A stretch of 60,625 nt of DNA from Desulfonatronovibrio sp. (GTDB lineage Bacteria > Desulfobacterota > Desulfovibrionia > Desulfovibrionales > Desulfonatronovibrionaceae): positions 1 to 60,625 of the forward strand of contig PXDF01000101.1 of assembly GCA_003566455.1 (NCBI GenBank), read 5' to 3'. Below, piece by piece: positions 54,877 to 60,625 of this stretch. The notes below the pieces were generated by a model that was given only the letters and a program-made list of their open reading frames with translations, did not search any database and was not told the origin of the DNA. The position numbers and the translations under genes were made by a program. Positions within the stretch are counted from its first letter, which is position 1, and each line of letters starts with the position of its first letter.

Positions 54877-55015
54877 GGTGCCTTGGAGGCTTTAAGGAAG
54901 CCTGCCCAAAATCATCAGGACCAAAGGCCTGCTGTCTTCATAGCTCGTTGCCGGATCTTGTCGGGGAGGTAAAATCAACGACTTGAAAATTACAGTCAAG
55001 ATACTGGCCGGCACC
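54877..55015 (+). ncRNA. Candidate structured leader or small RNA, unidentified
   Basis: GGTGCC at 54877-54882 can close with GGCACC at 55010-55015. Inside are AGGCTT/AAGCCT (54887-54903), CAGG/CCTG (about 54916-54931), TCGTTG/CAACGA (54945-54981) with a nested CCG/CGG, and CTTGA/TCAAG (54982-55000). GGA triplets occur at least five times. An AT-rich stretch with a T run follows (about 55031-55041). This could be a riboswitch, a regulator-binding sRNA or a 5' UTR. No known RNA class was recognised; the structure was derived by eye. Confidence 0.4.
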
Positions 55016-55051
55016 GGCGATTATTCTTAATATATTTTTTTCGCTATTAAG

Positions 55052-55065
55052 TTTACATAAGTAAA
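55052..55065 (+). promoter_or_regulatory. Operator-like inverted repeat before the Cys-protein gene
   Basis: TTTAC-ATAA-GTAAA is a perfect 5-bp inverted repeat 17 bases before the ATG of the 52-residue protein gene, overlapping the region just upstream of its ribosome-binding site. A repressor (for example a LexA-type SOS protein) could act here, but no known consensus was matched. Confidence 0.35.
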
Positions 55066-55082
55066 TAAAAAGGAGGATGAGA

Positions 55083-55241
55083 ATGCAGGAAAGATTTTGT
55101 ACATGCGGACATAAAATTTTTGTGGCCTATGTAGTGACCTCAAGGGGAATCTACCACCTTTACAAACCCCTGGCCAGGATGAAAGAACTGATGAAGTGTC
55201 CTTCCTGCGGACGCTCGATTAATATTGACGACCTGTGCTGA
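55083..55241 (+). CDS. Small zinc-ribbon-like protein upstream of umuC
   Basis: A 52-residue protein with two Cys pairs, CTC near the start and CPSC before the end (RFCTCGHKIF and MKCPSCGRSIN), which fit a single zinc ribbon. AGGAGG lies 7 bases before the ATG. The stop TGA directly abuts the umuC ATG, so the two are co-translated. It stands where umuD is normally found but shares no UmuD features (no Ala-Gly cleavage site or Ser-Lys protease pair). The function is unknown. Confidence 0.7.
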   Translation: MQERFCTCGHKIFVAYVVTSRGIYHLYKPLARMKELMKCPSCGRSINIDDLC

Positions 55242-56546
55242 ATGACCAGGTTTTACGCCCTTGTTGACTGCAATAACTTTTACGTATCCTGCGAGCGGGT
55301 CTTCAATCCCAGGCTTAACAATATCCCGGTTGTGGTCCTGTCCAACAATGACGGGTGCGTAATAGCCAGGTCCAACGAAGCCAAGGCCCTGGGCATAAAG
55401 ATGGGGGCCCCTGCTTTTAAAAACACAGATCTGTTTGAAAAACACGGGGTCCAGGTCTTTTCGTCGAATTATGCTCTGTATGGAGACATGTCCTGCCGGG
55501 TCATGAGCAGCCTGTCCGGATTTGTTCCGGATATGGAGATTTATTCCATAGATGAAGCCTTCCTCTTGTTAAACAACCTGCCTCAAAAACCAGATCCTTT
55601 TGCCCGGGAGATAAGGGAAAAAATACTCAAATGGAATGGCATACCTGTTTCCATCGGCATCGGCGTCACCAAGACCCTGGCCAAGATCGCCAACCGGTTC
55701 GCCAAAAAACATGCTGCTCATGAAGGTGTCCTGGACCTGACGGACAATCCCCGGTTTAAGGAATATCTCCAGCAGACCGACATTGAAAATATATGGGGGA
55801 TAGGGCGCAGGTATGGTCTTGTCCTGAAAAGCTACGGGATCAGGACAGCCTGGGATTTTTCAAGACAGGACAGGGACTGGGTTAAATCCAGGATGACCAT
55901 AACGGGCCTGCAGACCTTGCTCGAAATCCAGGGCAGACCATGTTTTTCCCTGGAAAGAACTCCAAAGCCCAACAAAACCATCATCAGCTCCAGGTCATTC
56001 GGCAGCGGCGTTGAATCTCTGGAAGAGCTGGAAGAGGCATTGGCCGGTTACGTGACCAGGGCCGCTGAAAAGCTGAGGGGGCAAGGTTCAGTCTGCTCAA
56101 ACCTTACGGTTTTCGTCCTTACCAACAGGTTCAGAAAAGACCTGCCTCAATATACCAACTCTCAGACTATAAGAATGCCCCATCCTACTGACTATACGCC
56201 GCGTATTATCAAACACGCCCACAATGTTTTGAAAAAAATTTACAAACAAGGGTATGCCTACAAAAAAACCGGAGTCGTGCTGTCAGCAATCGAGCCAAAA
56301 AAACGGAAACAGCTCACTTTTTTCATGCCTTCCAGGGAAAGGGAAAAAAAAGAACAAAAGGTCATGTCGGTTATGGAAAAAATAAACAGCAGATGGGGCA
56401 GGGGAGCTATCAGGCCTGCGGCCGCCGGCACAAATAACAACGACAAGTCATGGAAAATGCGGAGAAACCTGCTCTCCCCCAGATACACCACCTGCTGGAG
56501 CGAGTTGCCTGTTGCTGACGCAGACATTAATATATCAGGTACTTGA
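55242..56546 (+). CDS. umuC: Y-family DNA polymerase UmuC (Pol V catalytic subunit)
   Basis: A 434-residue translesion polymerase. Catalytic carboxylates are in [17 protein letters not shown] and YSIDEAF, and the palm and little-finger regions follow, ending with a typical [11 protein letters not shown] region near residue 385. The length is normal. It is preceded by the small Cys-rich protein gene rather than umuD; no umuD is seen anywhere in the window. The unusual partner may be supplied in trans, or the small protein may take part. Confidence 0.95.
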   Translation: MTRFYALVDCNNFYVSCERVFNPRLNNIPVVVLSNNDGCVIARSNEAKALGIKMGAPAFKNTDLFEKHGVQVFSSNYALYGDMSCRVMSSLSGFVPDMEIYSIDEAFLLLNNLPQKPDPFAREIREKILKWNGIPVSIGIGVTKTLAKIANRFAKKHAAHEGVLDLTDNPRFKEYLQQTDIENIWGIGRRYGLVLKSYGIRTAWDFSRQDRDWVKSRMTITGLQTLLEIQGRPCFSLERTPKPNKTIISSRSFGSGVESLEELEEALAGYVTRAAEKLRGQGSVCSNLTVFVLTNRFRKDLPQYTNSQTIRMPHPTDYTPRIIKHAHNVLKKIYKQGYAYKKTGVVLSAIEPKKRKQLTFFMPSREREKKEQKVMSVMEKINSRWGRGAIRPAAAGTNNNDKSWKMRRNLLSPRYTTCWSELPVADADINISGT

Positions 56547-56616
56547 AGTCATTCCCGTTCCAGGATATAAGGAAAACAAAACTTATTAAATACTAAATTT
56601 TATAAGGAGCTGTGAA

Positions 56617-57363
56617 ATGGCGCAATATCGAATTCATCCCCTGGTAATCGGCACCAAGCGTTTTGACAAATCCATGATGACCTACCAGCATGGATATGGG
56701 ACTCCTTATATCATCCCCATATATTCGTGGTACCTGGAAGGAGGAGACAGGAAGATCCTGATTGATACCGGGGAAATGAGCCCGGTCTGTTCTGAAGACA
56801 GGGAAAGGGACCTGGGAGGGCCCATCTATACTTTTGAAAAGGGTCTGTCCCGGGTAGGCCTTTCGCCCAAAGATATTGATGTGGTCATTCATACCCATCT
56901 GCACAACGACCATTGTGAAAATGACTACAAGTGTGAAAACGCCGAAATATATGTTCACCCCCTGGAACTGGAGCATGTTCATGATCCCCATCCCCTGGAC
57001 TACAGGTATCTGGAAGACTATATCCTGGAAGTGGAAGAAAACGGGCAAATCAAAACCGTGGAAAAGGATGGTGAACTTTTGCCCGGGATCAGCGTTGTGC
57101 ATACACCTGCTCACAGCCCGGGAGGATTGAGTGTTCTCATAGATACTCCCGGGGGTACTGCCCTGATCACAGGTTTTTGTGTAATCCAGGAAAATTTTGA
57201 TCCCCCGATAGAAATCAGGGGCATGGAGATGGAGGTTATACCTCCTGGCACTCATGTTAACGTCTATGAGGCCTATGACATCATGCTCAAAACCAGGAAG
57301 ATGGGGGATATTCTATTGCCCCTGCATGAACCTCGTTTCGCCGCTGGCGAGGTCATAGGCTGA
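56617..57363 (+). CDS. MBL-fold metallohydrolase (AHL-lactonase-like)
   Basis: A 248-residue metallo-beta-lactamase-fold protein. The metal motif HTHLHNDH is at residues 92-99, a further His (166) is in TPAHSPGG, and a last His (237) is in LLPLHEP. At the place where an Asp normally bridges the two metals the sequence reads ITGFCV, so that residue is replaced by Phe. General layout matches N-acyl homoserine lactonase-like proteins, yet the substrate may be different and the protein may bind one metal only. AAGGAGCTGTGAA precedes the ATG. Confidence 0.85.
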   Translation: MAQYRIHPLVIGTKRFDKSMMTYQHGYGTPYIIPIYSWYLEGGDRKILIDTGEMSPVCSEDRERDLGGPIYTFEKGLSRVGLSPKDIDVVIHTHLHNDHCENDYKCENAEIYVHPLELEHVHDPHPLDYRYLEDYILEVEENGQIKTVEKDGELLPGISVVHTPAHSPGGLSVLIDTPGGTALITGFCVIQENFDPPIEIRGMEMEVIPPGTHVNVYEAYDIMLKTRKMGDILLPLHEPRFAAGEVIG

Positions 57364-57385
57364 TTAGCTGAACAATACAGATTAA

Positions 57386-57598
57386 CAGGCTGAAAATCTC
57401 CCAATTGCTGCGTCGCTTCAAAAAGTTCAAACTCTTACGTATGGATAAATACGCTGCGACCTTGAACTTTTTTTGCTCTTTATCCGGCACCCACTTGCGT
57501 AGGTATTATCCCGGCATAAATATTTACTAACATCACAAGTGGGTGCCGGACTGTCGCTTGGAATTTTTGAACAGCCTGCCTGATAAGGACTTTTTCAC
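57386..57598 (-). repeat. Repeat family A, copy A2, carrying the 66-bp cassette C1
   Basis: Core element 57386-57578 with inverted ends CAGGCTG and its complement. On the minus strand it matches A1: GTCCTTATCAGG, CTGTTCAAAAATTCC, GAGCAAAAAAAGTTCAAGG, then CAATTGGGAGATTTTCAG. Without the 66-bp insert it is 127 bp, against 124 bp for A1. It fills the gap between the MBL and GDH genes. Confidence 0.85.
57484..57549. repeat. 66-bp cassette C1 with 14-bp perfect inverted ends, inserted in A2
   Basis: CCGGCACCCACTTG at 57484-57497 and CAAGTGGGTGCCGG at 57536-57549 flank a 38-base core. A1 lacks this segment at the corresponding place, showing it is an insertion into family A. The only other copy in the window is C2 at 59156, also 66 bp long. 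The cores of the two copies differ. Confidence 0.85.
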
Positions 57599-57620
57599 AC
57601 TGTTAAGCAAAGGATGAAGC

Positions 57621-58883
57621 ATGAAAAAAATACCTGATTCCGAGTCTTTTACTGACTGCCACAAAGCTTCCAGGATGCAGTTTGACAGAGCTGCCGACAT
57701 AATGGAGCTGGACCAGGAAGTGCGTCAGTGGCTTAACACGTCATTCAGGGAACTGGCCGTTCGCATGCCCGTGCGTCTGGATGATGGAAGCGTCAGGGTG
57801 TTCAGCGGGTACAGGGTTCAGCATAATAATGTGCGCGGTCCCCATAAAGGTGGGCTGCGTTACCATCCGGATGTTTCACTTGATGACGTGCGCGGGCTTG
57901 CCGCCTGGATGACCTGGAAATGCGCCTTGCTGGGCCTTCCCCTGGGAGGAGCCAAAGGCGGAATCACCTGTGATCCCAAAAAAATGTCCCCTGGAGAGAT
58001 TGAAAGACTGACCAGGGAGTACACCCATGGAGTGGGGGATCTGATCGGACCCACAAAGGACATCCCCGCTCCTGACGTTAACACCAATGCGCAGATCATG
58101 GCCTGGATAATGGATGAATACAGTAAAAGAGAAGGTTATTCGCCAGGAGTGGTAACAGGAAAACCAATAGAACTGGGAGGTTCGGCCGGCAGAATCGACG
58201 CAACCGGAAAGGGGGTCTCAATAATTGTTCAGAAATGGGCCCACAAAGAAAATATCCGTCTGGATAAAACAACAATCGCGGTCCAGGGTTTCGGCAATGT
58301 TGGTTATTACGCAGCCCTTCATTTGAGCAGACTTGGCTGCAGGATAATCGCGGTCTCTGATTCCAGGTCCGCGACATTCAATAAACACGGTCTGGATATT
58401 GAGTCCGCGAAAGAACACAAAATCAGAAAAGGAGATTTATTCGACTTTAATGGAGGAGAAAATATTAACCCTGAAGACGTTCTTACTCAAAAATGTGATT
58501 ACCTGATTCCGGCGGCTCTTCAGAATGCCATACACGGCGGCAACTTTGAGCGGCTTCAGGCCAGGGTGATCTTTGAGGCTGCCAACGGCCCCATCTGTCC
58601 ATTTACAGAACCCAGGCTTCCTGAAATTGGAATAACCGTACTTCCTGACATCCTGGTCAATGGCGGCGGGGTCACTGTTTCATATTTTGAATGGGTTCAG
58701 AACATCCAGCACTTTGAATGGAAGGAAGACATAATCAGCAGAGAGCTTGAGATGATCATGAGTAAAACTTTTGACGCTGTGATTTCACTGGCCCAGGAGA
58801 GAAATATCGCCCCGCGTCTGGCGGCCTTTATCCTGGCCATAGAAAAGGTGGTCCGGGCCGGACATCTGCGGGGTATTTATTAA
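57621..58883 (+). CDS. gdhA: Glutamate dehydrogenase (Glu/Leu/Phe/Val family)
   Basis: A 420-residue dehydrogenase. Substrate-binding KGGLRYHPDV and catalytic Lys in GGAKGGI, followed by DIPAPDVNT, are conserved; the nucleotide fold has VAVQGFGNVGYYAA in shape (TIAVQGFGNVGYYAAL). The sequence after the fold contains a typical EAANGP segment and LVNGGGVTVSYFEW. It interconverts glutamate and 2-oxoglutarate with NAD or NADP. A ribosome-binding site AAAGGATGA lies before the ATG. It is monocistronic apart from a possible small downstream ORF. Confidence 0.95.
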   Translation: MKKIPDSESFTDCHKASRMQFDRAADIMELDQEVRQWLNTSFRELAVRMPVRLDDGSVRVFSGYRVQHNNVRGPHKGGLRYHPDVSLDDVRGLAAWMTWKCALLGLPLGGAKGGITCDPKKMSPGEIERLTREYTHGVGDLIGPTKDIPAPDVNTNAQIMAWIMDEYSKREGYSPGVVTGKPIELGGSAGRIDATGKGVSIIVQKWAHKENIRLDKTTIAVQGFGNVGYYAALHLSRLGCRIIAVSDSRSATFNKHGLDIESAKEHKIRKGDLFDFNGGENINPEDVLTQKCDYLIPAALQNAIHGGNFERLQARVIFEAANGPICPFTEPRLPEIGITVLPDILVNGGGVTVSYFEWVQNIQHFEWKEDIISRELEMIMSKTFDAVISLAQERNIAPRLAAFILAIEKVVRAGHLRGIY

Positions 58884-58913
58884 AAACAAGCTTCAACCGA
58901 AAGAACATGAACA

Positions 58914-59054
58914 ATGAAAAAAATTATCTTTGTTTTATTTATCCTGATCTGCCTCTATTTTGTGATCAGCTTTTTCAATGACAATGTTGATAATTATATC
59001 CTCATTCTGCTGGATAGAATGGTACACAGAATGAATATCAATATTGGATTATAA
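58914..59054 (+). CDS. Possible single-helix membrane micro-protein
   Basis: A 46-residue frame (MKKIIFVLFILICLYFVISF, then a polar tail) directly downstream of gdhA. Strong hydrophobic composition and the lysine start fit a small membrane protein, but the ribosome-binding site is weak and the frame could be chance in AT-rich sequence. Confidence 0.35.
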   Translation: MKKIIFVLFILICLYFVISFFNDNVDNYILILLDRMVHRMNINIGL

Positions 59055-59102
59055 GCAAACAATTGAATTCTAAACATATAATTCAATTCACAGTATTTAT
59101 TT

Positions 59103-59299
59103 CCTAAATTGAGCGATTTTTCCTGTAACTGTTTGATAAACCTGTCATTGCGAGCCCGGCACCCACTTGAGATGTCTATAATGACATTGGCCTATATAAT
59201 ATTAACCCAAGTGGGTGCCGGGGCGTGGCAATCTCAAAATAATTGACTGAGATTGCTTCGGTTCCCTCCCAAAGACATAGAAAAATCGCTCAATTTAGG
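59103..59299 (+). repeat. Repeat family B, copy B2 (MITE-like, 197 bp) with cassette C2 inside
   Basis: Terminal inverted repeats are perfect over 20 bp: CCTAAATTGAGCGATTTTTC at 59103-59122 and its complement at 59280-59299. The interior carries GTCATTGCGAG and GACTGAGATTGCTTCG blocks shared with B1 at 45410. Without C2 the element is 131 bp. It is the principal feature of the gap 58884-59391. No transposase is encoded, so movement would require one in trans. Confidence 0.88.
59156..59221. repeat. 66-bp cassette C2 with 14-bp perfect inverted ends, inserted in B2
   Basis: CCGGCACCCACTTG at 59156-59169 and CAAGTGGGTGCCGG at 59208-59221 with a 38-base AT-rich core. The ends and total length equal those of C1; the core is different, sharing only short matches such as TATTAT when one copy is inverted. 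It lies in the middle of B2, at a position where B1 has an unrelated short segment. Confidence 0.85.
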
Positions 59300-59391
59300 T
59301 ATTTTTCAAGTGTTGGCAAGGATTGGCTGAATACTGAGGGCAGAAATAATTTCAGATTGTTTATACTATTGAAGGGTAGGCAAGAATGCTC

Positions 59392-60480
59392 CTATCTCAC
59401 CGGCCTGTAAATGGGGCCGAAGGGAGTATCCAATCTGCGCATGGTTCCCTGGGCCACCTGTCTTTCAAGATCTTCGACTGAACCGCTGTGTTCTCCCTGA
59501 TCCCCGGAGCCGTCTTCCTCAAGGCTTGCATTGTTTTGTTGCCCCGACGATTCATCCGTCAACTGATCAGCTCCTGGTTGAAGCTGGCTCGAGGCTGGAG
59601 TGGTCTCAACAGTTCCTGAAGATGAAGTATCCCTGTGTTTTCTTTGAGTGGGCGTTTTAATATTTGAATGTGCTTGAGCAGCTAAATTTTGATCAAGAGA
59701 CGCGACCTGAACAGGCTCGCCTGTTCCGCCGATAACCACTGACATTCTGTCCTTGCCGGACGCCACCTTTTCCTGACGCTGGTGGCTGAAAAGACCAATT
59801 TGAAATGAATCCCCGGCTGATTCAACAGTTATTGACTCCCTTGAAATGGCAACCACCCTGAAGGCCTGGTCTTTGCCCCCATGGTTCAGATGGACTGCTT
59901 CCCCTTCACTGATGAAAAGATTCCCTGTTTTATCCCGCGCTGAAGGGTAATGAACCAGGGCCATTTTTCGGTCTTCACTCCGGGTTATACCGTAGAGCTT
60001 CAGTTTGTCCGGATCTATCCCGGCTCTTCTGGCTGCCTCGGGCTCATCCTTATGTTCGTTCCCGGGTTGAGGCTCCCATTCCTTCCTGTCTGGAGAGAAA
60101 AGGTTGTTTTGAGCAATAATCCTGAAATCCGCGGGCTCAGCCTTTCTGAATTCAAGCCCTGAACCCTTTGCCACGCGAAAACGAACTTCACTTCCAAAGT
60201 TCATGTCTCTGTCAATTGGCCTGGAATACTGAATATTGCCCTGGTCAGAATTCGCGTATTTTTCCGGGGATGATCCTTTTGAAGCAAACAACGAATGCAG
60301 TCTCTCAAGGGATACCTCGGGTTCTGAATGACCTGGAGAAGATAAGGCACGGATGTCGGCCATGGAGTGAGTTTTATAGTTATGGGCACCGCAAACCAGG
60401 ACCAGAAAACCAAGTCCCAGAAAGATCAAGAAGATTGAAAACTCCGGCCCCTTGAGCCTGATGAAAAAATTTTTAATCAC
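59392..60480 (-). CDS. GspC/PulC-like single-span membrane protein
   Basis: A 362-residue bitopic protein. Residues 11-33 form one membrane helix (FSIFLIFLGLGFLVLVCG), and residues 95-235 include IIAQNNLFSPDRKEWEP and LKLYGITRSEDRKMALV, with a beta-rich stretch like the HR domain of type II secretion subunit C. The C-terminal third is Ser, Gln and Thr rich and low in complexity, ending with DTPFGPIYRPVR. Subunit C links inner-membrane assembly to the secretin. No other secretion gene is in the window, but they could lie beyond its right end. Confidence 0.55.
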   Translation of the reverse strand: MIKNFFIRLKGPEFSIFLIFLGLGFLVLVCGAHNYKTHSMADIRALSSPGHSEPEVSLERLHSLFASKGSSPEKYANSDQGNIQYSRPIDRDMNFGSEVRFRVAKGSGLEFRKAEPADFRIIAQNNLFSPDRKEWEPQPGNEHKDEPEAARRAGIDPDKLKLYGITRSEDRKMALVHYPSARDKTGNLFISEGEAVHLNHGGKDQAFRVVAISRESITVESAGDSFQIGLFSHQRQEKVASGKDRMSVVIGGTGEPVQVASLDQNLAAQAHSNIKTPTQRKHRDTSSSGTVETTPASSQLQPGADQLTDESSGQQNNASLEEDGSGDQGEHSGSVEDLERQVAQGTMRRLDTPFGPIYRPVR

Positions 60481-60544
60481 TTATTTATCCAGACAATTCA
60501 TTGGTCAAATATTTTTTGCTGAGACGGAATTATCGCGGTTGGAC

Positions 60545-60584
60545 GCAAAAAGCAGGGCTGAGAGTGATCTGCCCTGCTTTTTGC
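60545..60584. terminator. Strong hairpin, probable intrinsic terminator near the window end
   Basis: GCAAAAAGCAGGGC and GCCCTGCTTTTTGC make a perfect 14-bp stem with a 12-base loop; the A and T blocks at the stem base make it work as a bidirectional terminator. It lies just upstream of the GspC-like gene and would end transcription arriving from the right. Confidence 0.65.
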
Positions 60585-60625
60585 TGTCCAGGGATGCTTT
60601 TTTCTTCAGCGAAAGAAACACCCGC

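Noticed and set aside
54877-55015. Cobalamin riboswitch, 6S RNA or SRP RNA for the structured leader
   Set aside because: It starts with GGTGCC as some cobalamin riboswitches do, but the GCCACTG and AGCCAGGAGACC boxes are missing; the CCGGAAGGAAGCAGCC motif of SRP RNA and the 6S bubble layout are also not seen.
1-60625. CRISPR array, prophage or intact insertion sequence
   Set aside because: No regularly spaced direct repeats, phage structural genes or transposase frames were found.

Overview
This 60.6 kb window looks like a chromosomal segment of a Gram-negative anaerobe, most likely a sulfate-reducing deltaproteobacterium of the Desulfovibrionales type. The inference rests on gene content: a DsrC/TusE-family protein, a Ros/MucR zinc-finger regulator, a sigma-54 two-component system, LPS heptose genes, an Mla-type lipid transporter, PEP synthase, and corrinoid methyltransferases of the MttB superfamily. 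There is no rRNA gene, CRISPR array, intact transposase or phage module; one tRNA gene (Leu, CAA) is present. The genus cannot be fixed from the sequence alone.

Layout. 1-3.1 kb: end of xseA, then uvrB and nadD. 3.1-9.2 kb (minus): arsenate reductase, UspA, a fused TRAP permease with a TAXI binding protein, and MgtE. 9.6-12.6 kb: a small Cys-containing protein, a globin-coupled histidine kinase and an AI-2E-family exporter. 13.2-22.0 kb (minus): a methylotrophic operon with a reactivation (MetH-activation-like) protein, three non-pyrrolysine MttB homologues, an MtgA-like pterin methyltransferase, one corrinoid protein, a metF remnant and an asparagine-synthetase-like protein whose catalytic Cys2 is Ser. 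22.8-27.3 kb (plus): a six-hairpin glycosidase, a GT4 glycosyltransferase, a VTT-family membrane protein and a small ORF broken by an in-frame TAA. 27.4-32.1 kb (minus): a DksA-like zinc finger, a coiled-coil protein, a BON-domain protein, an SDR and PEP synthase.

32.6-37.6 kb: a DsrC-like protein without the C-terminal cysteines, a protein that is 39% His, and a sigma-54 response regulator/kinase pair facing a DUF4168 gene that has a -24/-12 promoter. 37.8-41.6 kb (minus): SAM methyltransferase, ATP-grasp-like ligase and DUF885 hydrolase, an unassigned biosynthetic-looking set. 41.9-46.2 kb: tRNA-Leu, rsmG, a cysteine desulfurase, a PspC protein, a methyltransferase and a DGK1/SEC59-like kinase. 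46.2-52.6 kb (minus): a continuous envelope operon, gmhB-waaF-GT9-mlaE-mlaF-mlaD-lipoprotein. 52.7-60.6 kb: CorC/HlyC transporter, MucR, a structured leader followed by a 52-aa Cys protein and umuC (no umuD), an MBL hydrolase, glutamate dehydrogenase and a GspC-like protein.

The most unusual features are non-coding. Two MITE-like repeat families (A and B) are dispersed through intergenic gaps. A 66-bp cassette with 14-bp perfect inverted ends and a variable core sits inside one copy of each family. Several other long perfect palindromes also lie between genes.
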